Origin: Betaproteobacteria bacterium
GTDB taxonomy: Bacteria > Pseudomonadota > Gammaproteobacteria > Burkholderiales > SG8-39
Length of the DNA: 64,000 nucleotides
Reading direction: 5' to 3'
NCBI GenBank assembly: GCA_004297625.1
Contig: SCTY01000012.1
Location: 1 to 64,000, forward strand
The translations under genes and the position numbers were made by a program. Positions 45,435-54,824 of the stretch are shown piece by piece (the first letter of the stretch is position 1; the number at the start of each line of letters is the position of its first letter). The notes under the pieces are model-generated. The model was given only the letters and a program-made list of their open reading frames with translations, did not search any database and was not told the DNA's origin.

Positions 45435-48341
45435 TTGAAGCTCCGGACCTACGTCACGCTGCTCATGCTGGCAGCTCTATTGCCGGTGGCGATTTTCGCG
45501 GCAGCGGTCGGCTACTTTCTCATCGACGAGCAGCGCGATACCTTCCGGCGCGGGGCGGAGCAACGCGCGCTGGCGCTGCTCACTGCAGTCGACGCGGAGT
45601 TGAAGGGCTCGATCGATACGATCGAAGCACTCAGCTTGGTAGCGAGCCTGGCAGACGGAGACCTGCGCAGCTTCCGCCAGACGGCGACGCGCATCCTGGC
45701 CCATCAGCCGCACTGGATCAACATCAATCTCGCTCTTCCAGATCGGCAACGGGTCGTGGACCTGCTTGCGGCCGAAGGAGCGCCATTGCCGCCCATCACC
45801 GACTTCGGCGAAATTCCGAGCCTGCTGCGGGCACAAAAGGCGGTGGTCGGCGATCTCGCTCTGGGGCCGGTGTCGAAGAAGTGGAACTATGGATTGCGGG
45901 TGCCGGTGATTCGCGAGGGCGAAGTCAAGTACGTGCTTTCGGCGGTCGCGAAGCCCGAGCCCCTGGCGGAGCTGCTGAAGCTGCAGAATCTCCCGGACGA
46001 CTGGATCGGCATGATCGTCGACAGGCAGGGCCGAGTCGTCGCGCGCAATGTCAATCCGGCCCAGAGCGTCGGCCAATCTGCGCCCCCCGACCTGGCCGCG
46101 GCGCTATCCGGCGCAGCGAGCGGGTGGGTGCGCGTGCTCCAAGGGGACGATTACCAGTACCGCTATCAAGTTTCCAAGACGACCGGCTGGGCCTTTGCCC
46201 TCGGAATTCCGTCGCGCACGCTGGACGCGGTCGCCTGGCAGGCGGTGGCGCTCTTCGTCATCGGCCTGGTGAGCGCGATGGCGCTCGCGATCGGCCTCGC
46301 GAGGTTCGTCGGCCGACGCATTTCCCGGCCGATCGCCGCGCTCGCGGCCGCCACCGGCGCGATGGCGCAAGGCGAACCCGTCGCGCTGGCGGATGCGGGA
46401 AGCATTGCCGAGCTGCGATCGCTCGAAGCGGCCTTGCGAGCCGCAGGGCGGGCCCAGGAAGCGTTGAGGCGCGCCGAAGAGCAATCCCGCTCGCTGGTCG
46501 ATCACGTCGTCGACGGCATCGTCACGATCGACGAGCGCGGCAACGTGGAGTCGTTCAACCCTGCGGCAGAAAGGCTCTTTGGCCTGCCCGCATCCGAAGT
46601 CATCGGCCGCAACGTGAAGATGCTCATGCCGGAGCCTTATCGCGCCGGACACGACGGCTACATCGCCAATTACCTGCGCACCGGAGAGGCGAAGATCATC
46701 GGCATCGGGCGAGAAGTGCTCGGCCGGCGCAGCGACGGCACCACGTTCCCGATGGATCTCGCAGTGAGCGAGTTTCGCATCGGACAGCGGCGCTTCTTTA
46801 CGGGCATCGTTCGCGACATTACGGACCGCAAGAGAGCCGAGGAAAGCCTGCGCGCGAGCGAAGAGCGGCTGCGTCTCGCGATCGCGGCGGGCCGCATGGG
46901 CAGCTGGCAATGGAACGTGCAGACGGGCGAGGTGATCTGGTCGCCCGAGCTCGAAGCCATCCACGGGCTCGCTCCCGGGAGCTTTGCGCGCACGTTCGCC
47001 GCCTACGAGGCGGACATTCATCCCGATGACCGCGACAAGGTTCGTCAAGCGATCGCGCGCAATCTGAAGGAGGGCGACGACCATCACGTCGAATACCGGA
47101 TCCTGTGGCCGGACGGCGGCGTTCGCTGGGTCGAAGGGCGCGGCAGGGTGTACCGGGACGATAAAGGCGCGCTCACGCGGGTGATCGGCGTCTGCTCGGA
47201 CATCACGCAGCGCAAGCACGCGGAAGAGTCATTGAAGGAGGCCGATCGCCAAAAAGACGAATTCCTCGCAATGCTCAGCCACGAGCTGCGTAATCCGCTC
47301 AGCGCTCTGACGACAGCGGCTCATGTGCTGCGGGTTGGAGCCCCGGGCGATGCCGCCAGTGCCGGGGCGCAGGGGGTGGTGGAGCGCCAGACTCGGCACA
47401 TGGTGCGACTGGTCGAGGATCTTCTGGACATCACGCGCGTGCGGATGGGCAAAGTGTCGCTGAGACGCGAGCGGATGAATCTCGCCGAGGTGGTCTCCGA
47501 AGCACTGCAATCATGGCGTCTGACCGGCCGCCTCGGCGGGCGCGCCTCCCTGAGCCTCGACGCCTCGCCCGTTTGGATATACGCGGATCGAGCGAGGATC
47601 GAGCAGATTTTCTCCAATCTCCTCGACAACGCACTGAAGTTCACGCCGGCCAGCGGTTACATCAAGGTGAACATCCGTCATGAGGGCGACGAGGCGGTGC
47701 TGCACGTGACGGACAGCGGCCGTGGCATCACGCCGCAGGCGCTTACCGTCGTGTTCGAGCCGTTCGTGCAAGGCGAGCATCCTTCGGGTCGCAGCGAAAG
47801 CGGCTTGGGCCTCGGCCTGACGCTGGTCAGGCGGCTTACGGAGCTGCATGGAGGGTCGGTTTCCGCTGCGAGCGACGGCATCAACCGGGGCGCGACGTTT
47901 ACTGCGCGCTTCCCAGCGGTCGCGCCGCCCTCCGAATCCGGTCTGGCGCCCGCCCGGCCAGCGTTGGTCGCCAGGCCGCGGCGCATCCTTCTGATCGAGG
48001 ACAACCACGACGCGCGCCTGATGCTTCGGGCGGCGCTCGCGCTGGACGGGCACGAAGTGCGCGACGTGTCAGATGGCGCCGGCGCGATCGCCGCTGCAGC
48101 CGGCGCGCGGTGGGACGCGGCGGTGATCGACATCGGATTGCCCGACATCGACGGTTACGAGGTCGCGCGGCGGCTGCGTTCGACCGAGGGCGGCGCCGCC
48201 ATGACTCTTGTCGCGCTCAGCGGCTACGGCAAGGAAGCGGACGCCGGCCGCGCGCGCGACGCGGGCTTCGATGCGTACCTCATGAAGCCGGTGAGCGCCG
48301 AGCGGCTTTGCCAGGTTATTGCGCAAACGGCTTGCGCATGA
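45435..48341 (+). CDS. Hybrid sensor histidine kinase with FixL-like PAS
   Basis: 968 aa from TTG. Helices at about 8-28 and 272-295 enclose a periplasmic Cache-type sensor. HAMP (about 295-345), then a PAS domain (about 350-475) with the FixL-like stretch HDGYIANYLRTGE (H406) and GIGRE (R426). A PAC-type second PAS (about 480-605) precedes HisKA with H616 in MLSHELRNPLS, a HATPase domain and a receiver with D899 (VIDIGLPDIDG). In rhizobial FixL the equivalent His and Arg bind heme and sense O2; the heme-propionate residues differ here (Asn, Lys). Overlaps the next regulator gene by 4 bp. Confidence 0.92.
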   Translation: MKLRTYVTLLMLAALLPVAIFAAAVGYFLIDEQRDTFRRGAEQRALALLTAVDAELKGSIDTIEALSLVASLADGDLRSFRQTATRILAHQPHWININLALPDRQRVVDLLAAEGAPLPPITDFGEIPSLLRAQKAVVGDLALGPVSKKWNYGLRVPVIREGEVKYVLSAVAKPEPLAELLKLQNLPDDWIGMIVDRQGRVVARNVNPAQSVGQSAPPDLAAALSGAASGWVRVLQGDDYQYRYQVSKTTGWAFALGIPSRTLDAVAWQAVALFVIGLVSAMALAIGLARFVGRRISRPIAALAAATGAMAQGEPVALADAGSIAELRSLEAALRAAGRAQEALRRAEEQSRSLVDHVVDGIVTIDERGNVESFNPAAERLFGLPASEVIGRNVKMLMPEPYRAGHDGYIANYLRTGEAKIIGIGREVLGRRSDGTTFPMDLAVSEFRIGQRRFFTGIVRDITDRKRAEESLRASEERLRLAIAAGRMGSWQWNVQTGEVIWSPELEAIHGLAPGSFARTFAAYEADIHPDDRDKVRQAIARNLKEGDDHHVEYRILWPDGGVRWVEGRGRVYRDDKGALTRVIGVCSDITQRKHAEESLKEADRQKDEFLAMLSHELRNPLSALTTAAHVLRVGAPGDAASAGAQGVVERQTRHMVRLVEDLLDITRVRMGKVSLRRERMNLAEVVSEALQSWRLTGRLGGRASLSLDASPVWIYADRARIEQIFSNLLDNALKFTPASGYIKVNIRHEGDEAVLHVTDSGRGITPQALTVVFEPFVQGEHPSGRSESGLGLGLTLVRRLTELHGGSVSAASDGINRGATFTARFPAVAPPSESGLAPARPALVARPRRILLIEDNHDARLMLRAALALDGHEVRDVSDGAGAIAAAAGARWDAAVIDIGLPDIDGYEVARRLRSTEGGAAMTLVALSGYGKEADAGRARDAGFDAYLMKPVSAERLCQVIAQTACA

Positions 48342-48712
48342 TCATCCTGGTCGACGACAACGCGGATCAGCGCCTGGTGCTGCGGCTCGCATTGGAGCAA
48401 GGCGGATATTCGGTGCGCGAGGCGGCGAATGGGCGGGACGCGATCGCGCTCCAGCGCGTTCGACCGGCGGCCGTGTTGATCACCGACATTTTCATGCCTG
48501 AAGCGGACGGGTTCGAGCTGATCGACAACCTGACAAGAGAATTCCCGGCGACCAGGATCGTCGTCGTGTCAGGAGGCGGGACGCGCGTGACCCGCGATTA
48601 CCTGGCTTCCGCGAAGCTGATGGGCGTTGAGGCGACGCTTGAGAAGCCGTTTCCGGCGGAAGCGCTGCTGAAGATGTTATCTGCGATGGCGGTTCAGCGC
48701 AGCATAGAATGA
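48338..48712 (+). CDS. Single-domain response regulator
   Basis: 124 aa from the ATG overlapping the kinase stop (ATGA). A receiver only: acidic pair DD (6-7), phospho-acceptor D50 in LITDIFMPEADG, Thr/Ser region VVSGGG and Lys in LEKPF. No output domain, so it should act by protein-protein contact or as a phospho-sink. The overlap with the hybrid kinase makes them partners. Confidence 0.92.
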   Translation: MIILVDDNADQRLVLRLALEQGGYSVREAANGRDAIALQRVRPAAVLITDIFMPEADGFELIDNLTREFPATRIVVVSGGGTRVTRDYLASAKLMGVEATLEKPFPAEALLKMLSAMAVQRSIE

Positions 48713-48726
48713 AAAATGCGCGGACC

Positions 48727-48747
48727 GGCGGCGCGAGGCGCGCCGCC
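48727..48747. terminator. GC hairpin between convergent genes
   Basis: GGCGGCGCG-AGG-CGCGCCGCC, a perfect 9-bp stem with a 3-nt loop. It sits between the stops of the single-domain regulator and the small periplasmic protein, so it may serve both strands; a TTTTT run follows about 10 bases later on the minus strand. Confidence 0.55.
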
Positions 48748-48767
48748 AGCCGCTGCATCGGCACGAG

Positions 48768-48959
48768 TTACTGCGCCGGGGCGATGAAGTTGTAGTCGTT
48801 CGCCCACACGCCGGTGTCCAGCGTGGCGCCGTAGCTCGCGTTGTCGGCGGCGTTCTGGATGTTCGGCAGCACGCGGTCGAGCTCGGTCTGCTCGAACGGC
48901 GCGGCGAATGCGGGAGCGGCAAGCACGGCGAACGATACGGCGGCGATGATGCGTTTCAT
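48768..48959 (-). CDS. Small secreted/periplasmic protein
   Basis: 63 aa from the ATG at 48959 with AAAAGGAA upstream. A signal peptide (MKRIIAAVSFAVLAAPAFA) leaves a mature peptide of about 43 residues: PFEQTELDRVLPNI followed by a Trp/Tyr-containing tail. No known motif. The longer frame to 49022 is discarded because it precedes the signal peptide with non-hydrophobic sequence. Confidence 0.65.
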   Translation of the reverse strand: MKRIIAAVSFAVLAAPAFAAPFEQTELDRVLPNIQNAADNASYGATLDTGVWANDYNFIAPAQ

Positions 48960-49260
48960 GATCGATTCCTTTTCGTGTATAGGTTGAGTTGAACTACAGG
49001 CTCCATATTCAATGCCGCGCATGTCCGAAGCGTTTCGCCGCAGGCGGCTGCGGTTACATCCGAAACCGCGTCATTCATGCTTCGATTTTTTCATAAGAAG
49101 AAAACGGCCTCCCGACGTCGGAATCCCATTAAGGGGAGGAGGAGGGGATGGGATCCTGTGCTTCTGTCGGGAGGCCTGAAGCCGGGACCACGGCGCAAGC
49201 ATCGCCAGCGCCGATTGCGGCGCGGTTTCCGGCTGGCGAGGCCGCGTTACAGCTGAAACT
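48960..49260. other. Intergenic region with long GGA-rich hairpin (49106-49176)
   Basis: No gene. Outer arms GGCCTCCCGAC (49106-49116) and GTCGGGAGGCC (49166-49176) pair perfectly, with an inner pairing GGAATCCCAT/ATGGGATCC. On the minus strand the stem is followed by TTTTCTTCTT, so it can terminate the kinase gene at 49261. On the plus strand the loop is a run of GGA motifs, as in RNAs that bind CsrA. Confidence 0.55.
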
Positions 49261-51756
49261 TCACGCCCGCCCGAGGGCGCGCGCAAGGGCCGCAGCGAGC
49301 TCCCGCGTTTGCACCGGTTTTTTGAGGATCTCGCGGATACCGGCCGCGGTCGCGCGCTCTCTCATCATCGGCCCGATGTAGCCGCTTACCAGCACGACCG
49401 GGAGATCGGCGCGCTTGCGCCGCAGCGCCGCGGCGAGATCGGTGCCCGCGAGCCCGGGCATGACTTCATCGGTGATCAAGGCATCGAAACGGCCGGGCCC
49501 CGCTTCGAACTCCGCGAGCGCGGTTTTCCCGTCGGCAAACCCCGTGGGCTCGTAGCCCAGGCGCTTCAGCACTTCGCAGATGAGCGCCATGAGCGGCTTT
49601 TCATCCTCGACCACCATGACATGCTCGCCGTTGCCGCGTGTGGCCGGCGCCTGCGTCGCGTCTTCCGCAATGGCGGGGGAGTCGACTCGCGGCAGGTAGA
49701 TCGTGAACCGGCTGCCGCGCCCCACGCTGCTCGCCACATCGATGGCGCCCGCAGAGTCGGTGACGATGCCGTAGACGAGCGACAGCCCCAGGCCGGTGCC
49801 CTTGCCGATCTCCTTCGTGGTGAAAAACGGCTCGAACAGGCGGGCGAGCGTCGTGGCCTCCATTCCGCTTCCGCTGTCCTCCACTGCGAGCCGCGCATAG
49901 CTTCCCGGGCGCAGCGTGGTGTGCGCGAACACCCGCTCCGCGGCCACCTCCTCGGCATCGACCGTCACGTGCAGCGTGCCGGTTTCGCCCATCGCGTGCA
50001 CCGCGTTCGTGCACAGGTTCATGACGATCTGGTGCAGCTGCGTCGCATCGCCGATGACGAAGACGGGCTTCGCGGGGAGCCGCGCTTCCAGCGAGATGCG
50101 ACCGACGAGCTTGCCGCGCACCAGGTCGAGCGTTTCGGCCACGATGCGGTCGAGCTCCACGGGGACGCGCTTGCCGCGCTGGCTGCGGCTGTAGGAAAGG
50201 ATCTGCTCGACCAGCCCGCTCGCGCGGTTCGCCGCCGTGAGCACGTTCTGCGCGTAACGGCGCTGCGGCGAGCCTTCGGCCGCCGTTTCGACGAGCATCT
50301 CGGCGTAGCCGAGGATGCCTCCCAGGATGTTGTTGAAGTCGTGCGCGATGCCGCCCGCGAGGCGACCGACGGCCTCCATTTTCTCGGCCTGGCGCAGCCG
50401 CTGCTCGAGGCGCGCGCGCTCGGCCTCGGCGAGCTTGCGCTCGGTGATATCGCGGACGTTGGCGACCACGGCGCGCACGCTCGGCTCGTGGAGCAGATTG
50501 CTCAGCGTGCCCTCCACCCAGCGCCAGGAGCCGTCGTGGTGGCGGATGCGGTATTCGTGCGTGACGACTTTGCCGGGGGTGCCGAGCATCTCGTCGCGCA
50601 AGCGCTGGACGCTCTCGCGGTGCTCGGGGTCGAGCAGATCGAACGCCGGCCGGTCGCGCACCTCCTCGAACCTGTAGCCGGTGACGCGCTCGAAGCCGGG
50701 GCTCGCGTAAAAGATCGCGCCGCTCTGCGGGTGCATGAGCACCACGCCGTCGGCGCTGCGCTCGATCATGGCCCTGAAGCGCTTCTCGCTTCGCTGCAGC
50801 GCCTGCTCGCGCCGGGCCAGGCCCCACGCCGCAAGCCCGATCAGCGCCATCATCGCCGCCGAAGTGACCAGGCTGCGGATCCCGATGAGCCAGGCCTGCT
50901 CGCGCCACGGGGCGAGCACCGAGCGCTGCGCGCTGCCGCTTGCCACGAACAGCGGAAAGCCCGGCACCGCCGCAGCCGAGAGCAGAACCGGCTGGTGCAA
51001 CACCGGGCTCGTGGTCCAGCCGTCGAAGCGCCCTTCGCGGTGGACTGCCGCGACGATTTCCGGGCTTCCCAGCGGTTGCCCGCGCGCTTCCGGCGGTTCC
51101 GGAACGCGCGTGATGAGCATGCCATCGACCGAATGCAGGGCGATCAGTCCGCCCTCGCCGAGATCGATGCTCCGGTAGAGCCGGTCGAAGGCCTCGACTT
51201 CGATGACGGCCGCAATGACGCCGCCGAACCGGCCGCCCGGGCCGCTCAGCCGCCGCGACAGGATGAAGCGCCAGCTCGTTGCCACCGGCCCGCCGAGAAA
51301 AGGGTGGCTCACGAAAAGGCCGTCGGCCTCGCCATCCCGGTGCGCGGTGAAAAGCCGGCGCGCCGCGAGATCGGGATCGATGCTCGGGAGCTCGTCGGTG
51401 CGCGCAATGATCTCGCCCCGGGTATCCATGACGAGAAGGGCGGCGATCTGCGGCATGTGGAACAGCTCGTCGCGCAGCCGAGGCACCGCGGCGGCCGCCT
51501 GCGGCGCGGCTCCGGCGCGCTGCGCTTCGCGCATGATCAAGTCCGCGGCGTGCAGCGAAGCCGCGGTCTGCTGGGCAAGGAGACTGGTGAGGTTGGCGAA
51601 GTCGCGCTGCGCGCGGCGCTCGGTGCGCATGCGCTCGGCGCGGGTATCCCAGATCGCGTCGCCGACGTTGATCGCCACGAGCAGCAGGCCGAGCGCGACG
51701 AGCGCGCGGGTGAGCGAAACGCGTGCGAGGGCCGACCGGACTGCGCCCGCCGGCAT
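49261..51756 (-). CDS. Hybrid sensor histidine kinase (Cache-like, PAS, REC)
   Basis: 831 aa. Helices at about 15-33 and 290-312 enclose a periplasmic double-Cache-like domain. A PAS/PAC domain (about 325-450) precedes the kinase core with H472 in GGIAHDFNNILGG, typical of the NtrB-like HisKA group, then HATPase (GTGLGLSLVYG). A C-terminal receiver has D763 in ITDEVMPG. Signals envelope or external conditions through an unknown ligand. The response-regulator gene 6 bp upstream, in the same direction, is its likely partner. Confidence 0.92.
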   Translation of the reverse strand: MPAGAVRSALARVSLTRALVALGLLLVAINVGDAIWDTRAERMRTERRAQRDFANLTSLLAQQTAASLHAADLIMREAQRAGAAPQAAAAVPRLRDELFHMPQIAALLVMDTRGEIIARTDELPSIDPDLAARRLFTAHRDGEADGLFVSHPFLGGPVATSWRFILSRRLSGPGGRFGGVIAAVIEVEAFDRLYRSIDLGEGGLIALHSVDGMLITRVPEPPEARGQPLGSPEIVAAVHREGRFDGWTTSPVLHQPVLLSAAAVPGFPLFVASGSAQRSVLAPWREQAWLIGIRSLVTSAAMMALIGLAAWGLARREQALQRSEKRFRAMIERSADGVVLMHPQSGAIFYASPGFERVTGYRFEEVRDRPAFDLLDPEHRESVQRLRDEMLGTPGKVVTHEYRIRHHDGSWRWVEGTLSNLLHEPSVRAVVANVRDITERKLAEAERARLEQRLRQAEKMEAVGRLAGGIAHDFNNILGGILGYAEMLVETAAEGSPQRRYAQNVLTAANRASGLVEQILSYSRSQRGKRVPVELDRIVAETLDLVRGKLVGRISLEARLPAKPVFVIGDATQLHQIVMNLCTNAVHAMGETGTLHVTVDAEEVAAERVFAHTTLRPGSYARLAVEDSGSGMEATTLARLFEPFFTTKEIGKGTGLGLSLVYGIVTDSAGAIDVASSVGRGSRFTIYLPRVDSPAIAEDATQAPATRGNGEHVMVVEDEKPLMALICEVLKRLGYEPTGFADGKTALAEFEAGPGRFDALITDEVMPGLAGTDLAAALRRKRADLPVVLVSGYIGPMMRERATAAGIREILKKPVQTRELAAALARALGRA

Positions 51757-51762
51757 GCGGCG

Positions 51763-52164
51763 CTAGCGCACTGCTGCGCCGACCAGTTCGGCAACCGTGC
51801 GCAGCAGCTCCGCTCGCTTGACCGGCTTGGCGAGCGCGCGGTCGGCTCCGGCCGCGAGCGCGTCCTCGGCGCTCAAGCCCTGCCCGGAGTTGAAATGCCC
51901 CGACACTGCGATAAGCGCCACGCCTGGATGCTCGCGCTTCAGCGTGGCGATCGCCTCGGCGGCGCACGGCCCCGGCATGAACATGTCGCTCACGACGAGC
52001 GCGGGCACGCGGCGGTGCAGCTCCTCGACGCCCGCGCAGCAGTTACTCGCCTTGCGGACCTCGTAGCCCGCGCCTTCCAGCCAGTCGGCGAGGAGGTCGC
52101 GCAGGATCGGGTCGTCGTCGATGACGACGATGTCCGCGGCGGGGCTGGCGAGCTCTTTATTCAC
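51763..52164 (-). CDS. Single-domain response regulator
   Basis: 133 aa if translation starts at GTG 52164 (VNKELASPAADIVVIDDDP); an upstream start would add non-receiver residues. Acidic triplet DDD, phospho-acceptor D60 in VVSDMFMPG and Lys in LAKPVK. No output domain. Six bases before the hybrid kinase and probably co-transcribed with it. Confidence 0.85.
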   Translation of the reverse strand: MNKELASPAADIVVIDDDPILRDLLADWLEGAGYEVRKASNCCAGVEELHRRVPALVVSDMFMPGPCAAEAIATLKREHPGVALIAVSGHFNSGQGLSAEDALAAGADRALAKPVKRAELLRTVAELVGAAVR

Positions 52165-52220
52165 CCATGCATTCCATACCGTTCCAATTGCATGTAATTT
52201 ACACGCATCACTACGCAGCA

Positions 52221-52232
52221 TTACAGCTGTAA
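52221..52232. promoter_or_regulatory. Perfect palindrome in divergent promoter region
   Basis: TTACAGCTGTAA lies 37 bp before the OmpR-type regulator gene and 57 bp before the single-domain regulator. A second shorter symmetric element GTAATTTAC lies at 52194-52202. An operator, possibly autoregulatory, is plausible. Confidence 0.35.
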
Positions 52233-52268
52233 CACAATCCGGGCCGGGCTCCATAAACTGTCCGGACC

Positions 52269-53039
52269 ATGAGCAACGAAGCGAGCATGACGACGGCACA
52301 GCAGGCTTCTTCGTCCCATGCGGCAGCGCCGCATATCCTGGTGGTGGACGACGATCCGACCATCCGCGAGCTCGTTTCCGACTACCTCGGCAGCAACGAC
52401 ATCCGCGTCAGCGCCGTGGCCGACGGCGAGTCGATGCGCAACCTCCTTGCCGAGCAGGTTGTGGACCTGATCGTGCTCGACCTGAAGTTGCGCGCCGAGG
52501 ACGGCATGGCGCTCGCGCGGCGGCTGCGCGACGAATCCGAGATTCCGATCATCATGCTCACCGGGCGAGCCGAAGAGGCCGATCGCGTCATGGGCCTGGA
52601 GCTCGGCGCCGACGACTATCTCACCAAGCCCTTCAGCCCGCGCGAGCTGCTCGCGCGCATCCGCACCGTTCTGCGGCGGCGCCGCACCGAGATGCGCCAA
52701 GGCCGGCCCGAAGGAATCCGGGCCTACCGCTTCGACGGCTGGGAGCTGAACCTCAACACGCGGCGGCTGGCCGGCCCCGACGGGCGCATGGTCTCGCTCA
52801 GCAAGGGCGAGTTCAGCCTGCTCGTGGTGCTCCTGGGCGCGCCCAGCCGGGTGCTGTCGCGCGATCAGCTGCTCGATCTGTCGCGCCTGCACAGCGACGA
52901 GGTGTACAACCGCTCGATCGACGTGCAGATCCTGCGCCTGCGGCGCAAGATCGAGAAGGATCCGGCGCAGCCGCGCTACATCCGCACCGAGCGCGGCGCG
53001 GGCTATCTCTTCGGCGTCCCGGTCGAGACGGTTTACTAG
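52269..53039 (+). CDS. OmpR/PhoB-family response regulator
   Basis: 256 aa. After 21 variable residues, a receiver with DDD and phospho-acceptor D71 (VLDLKLRAEDG), MLTGRAEEADRV and Lys in LTKPFSPRELLARI. A winged-helix output domain (about 150-250) with SLSKGEFSLLVVLL and RSIDVQILRLRRKIE. A DNA-binding transcription factor. Divergent from the minus-strand regulator/kinase pair, which may supply its phosphate. Confidence 0.93.
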   Translation: MSNEASMTTAQQASSSHAAAPHILVVDDDPTIRELVSDYLGSNDIRVSAVADGESMRNLLAEQVVDLIVLDLKLRAEDGMALARRLRDESEIPIIMLTGRAEEADRVMGLELGADDYLTKPFSPRELLARIRTVLRRRRTEMRQGRPEGIRAYRFDGWELNLNTRRLAGPDGRMVSLSKGEFSLLVVLLGAPSRVLSRDQLLDLSRLHSDEVYNRSIDVQILRLRRKIEKDPAQPRYIRTERGAGYLFGVPVETVY

Positions 53040-53057
53040 CGGTATAGTGGGGCTCCC

Positions 53058-53957
53058 ATGCCCTACTCGGTCGAAGGCAAGCTCGTCGTAGCGATCTCCT
53101 CGCGCGCGCTCTTCGACTTCGAGGAGGAAAACCGGGTATTCGACCGCGACGGGGAGGCGGCATACATCGCAATGCAGTTCGCGCGCCTCGATGTTACGGC
53201 GCGCGAGGGCGTGGCCTTTCCGCTCGTGAAGAAACTGCTCGCGTTCAACACCCCGCAGGCGCAGCGCGTCGAAGTGGTGATCCTGTCGAAGAACGACCCG
53301 GTCTCGGGCCTGCGCGTTTTTCGCTCGGCGGCCAAAGCGGGATTGAAGCTCGAGCGCGGGGTCTTCACCCGCGGGCGCAGCCCCTACCGCTATCTCGACT
53401 CGCTCAAGGCCAATCTTTTCCTTTCGGCGAACGAAAACGACGTGATGAGCGCGCTCGAGGCCAAATGCCCGGCGGCGCGCGTTTATCCCGAGTCCGCGCA
53501 GGCGGCGAGCCGCCATGCCGACGAGGTGCGCATCGCTTTCGACGGCGATGCGGTGCTTTTTTCCGACGAGGCGGAACGGGTTTATCAGCGCGACGGCCTC
53601 GAGGCCTTCACCCGGCACGAGACCGCGCGCGCGCTCCAGCCGCTGCCGCCCGGGCCGTTCAAGCCGCTGCTCGAGGCCTTGCACCATCTGCAATCCGAAA
53701 AGGATCTGCCCATCACGCTGAGGACCGCGCTCGTCACCGCGCGCAGCGCGCCGGCGCACGAGCGCGCGGTGCGCACGCTGATGGAATGGAACGTGGCGGT
53801 GGACGAGGCGATGTTCCTCGGCGGGCTCGACAAAGGCGCCTTTCTCCAGGCTTTCGAGCCGGACTTCTACTTCGACGACCAGCGCCGGCACATCGATTCG
53901 GCGCGCGTGCATGTGGCCGCCGGCCACGTGCCCTTCGGCGTCGCCAACATCCGCTAG
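53058..53957 (+). CDS. Cytosolic 5'-nucleotidase (NT5 family)
   Basis: 299 aa. VVAISSRALFDFEEENRVF at the start and VRIAFDGDAVLFSDEAERVY in the middle are hallmarks of the 5'-nucleotidase (cN-I-like, PF06189) family, whose HAD-like DGD motif (here FDGDAV) holds the catalytic acids. C-terminal FYFDDQRRHID is also conserved. Dephosphorylates nucleoside monophosphates. 18 bp after the OmpR-type regulator; convergent with sapC by 4 bp. Confidence 0.85.
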   Translation: MPYSVEGKLVVAISSRALFDFEEENRVFDRDGEAAYIAMQFARLDVTAREGVAFPLVKKLLAFNTPQAQRVEVVILSKNDPVSGLRVFRSAAKAGLKLERGVFTRGRSPYRYLDSLKANLFLSANENDVMSALEAKCPAARVYPESAQAASRHADEVRIAFDGDAVLFSDEAERVYQRDGLEAFTRHETARALQPLPPGPFKPLLEALHHLQSEKDLPITLRTALVTARSAPAHERAVRTLMEWNVAVDEAMFLGGLDKGAFLQAFEPDFYFDDQRRHIDSARVHVAAGHVPFGVANIR

Positions 53958-54700
53958 CGCTTTTCGCGCGCGGCCTTGCGCTCCAGCAGGCGCGCGAAAT
54001 TCTCGAGCGACAGCAGGTGGATGTAGACGCGCGCGAGGACCCCTTTGCGCATCAGGTTCTTCAACTGCGCCGCGTTGAGGTTCTCGAGGTTCTTCTCCGA
54101 CACGCGGTGCATGCCGGTGAGGTGCAGGGCGCCGGCGCTGTGCTTGGCGAGCGTCGCCTCCATGGCAAACGCCTCGAGCACCCCGTAGTCGGCGAGCAGG
54201 GCGCACATTTCACGGCTGCGCTCGAGGTCCGCTTCATACTCCGAGAGCAGCCGCTCCATCGGTGCCCAGTCGGGTGCCGGGTTGCCTTGGGCGTCGAAGA
54301 GCGCCTCGCCGCGCGCGTCGTCGACGAAGGCCTTTTCGACGCAGATGAGGCGCTCCTTGCGCTCGACCTTGTCCACGTTGACCTTCGCCATGCAGAACGG
54401 ATAGCGCCGCGCGTACGCCGGCACGTACACCTGGCTCGCCCAGGCACCCTCGGCATAGAAAACGTTTTCCCGCGCCTGGATGCCGAGTACGGCGACCGGA
54501 GCGAAGCTCTTGCCGCCGTCGTTGGTTGTGAAAACGATGGGGTATTCGCGCGCCACCAGCTGAAACTCGCTGTAGCTGACCGGAATGGCGTTGGCTTGCT
54601 GGACGAATTCGGGTACCTGTCCCGGCTTCAGCAGGCGCACCTTTTGTGTCTTCAGGAAAGGGACGACTTCGTGGTAGCCGAAGGGCGGCGCGATGCGCAT
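53954..54700 (-). CDS. SapC-family protein
   Basis: 248 aa. No signal peptide. FVQQANAIPVSYSEFQLVAREYPIVF and AWASQVYVPAYARRYPF match SapC (PF07277), a family named after a Campylobacter surface-layer-related protein but widespread in cytosolic contexts in proteobacteria. Function unresolved. Its last 4 bp overlap the convergent nucleotidase gene; the tRNA-Ala starts 49 bp upstream on the other strand. Confidence 0.8.
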   Translation of the reverse strand: MRIAPPFGYHEVVPFLKTQKVRLLKPGQVPEFVQQANAIPVSYSEFQLVAREYPIVFTTNDGGKSFAPVAVLGIQARENVFYAEGAWASQVYVPAYARRYPFCMAKVNVDKVERKERLICVEKAFVDDARGEALFDAQGNPAPDWAPMERLLSEYEADLERSREMCALLADYGVLEAFAMEATLAKHSAGALHLTGMHRVSEKNLENLNAAQLKNLMRKGVLARVYIHLLSLENFARLLERKAAREKR

Positions 54701-54748
54701 GGGGTCTCCCTAAGGCCCGGATGTTACGGTAGAATTGCCGCCCTCCAC

Positions 54749-54824
<76 letters not shown>

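Noticed and set aside
49148..49381. 77-aa plus-strand ORF with a very strong ribosome-like sequence
   Set aside because: The purine run is the loop of the hairpin, and the frame runs antisense through the kinase gene with no protein-like features.
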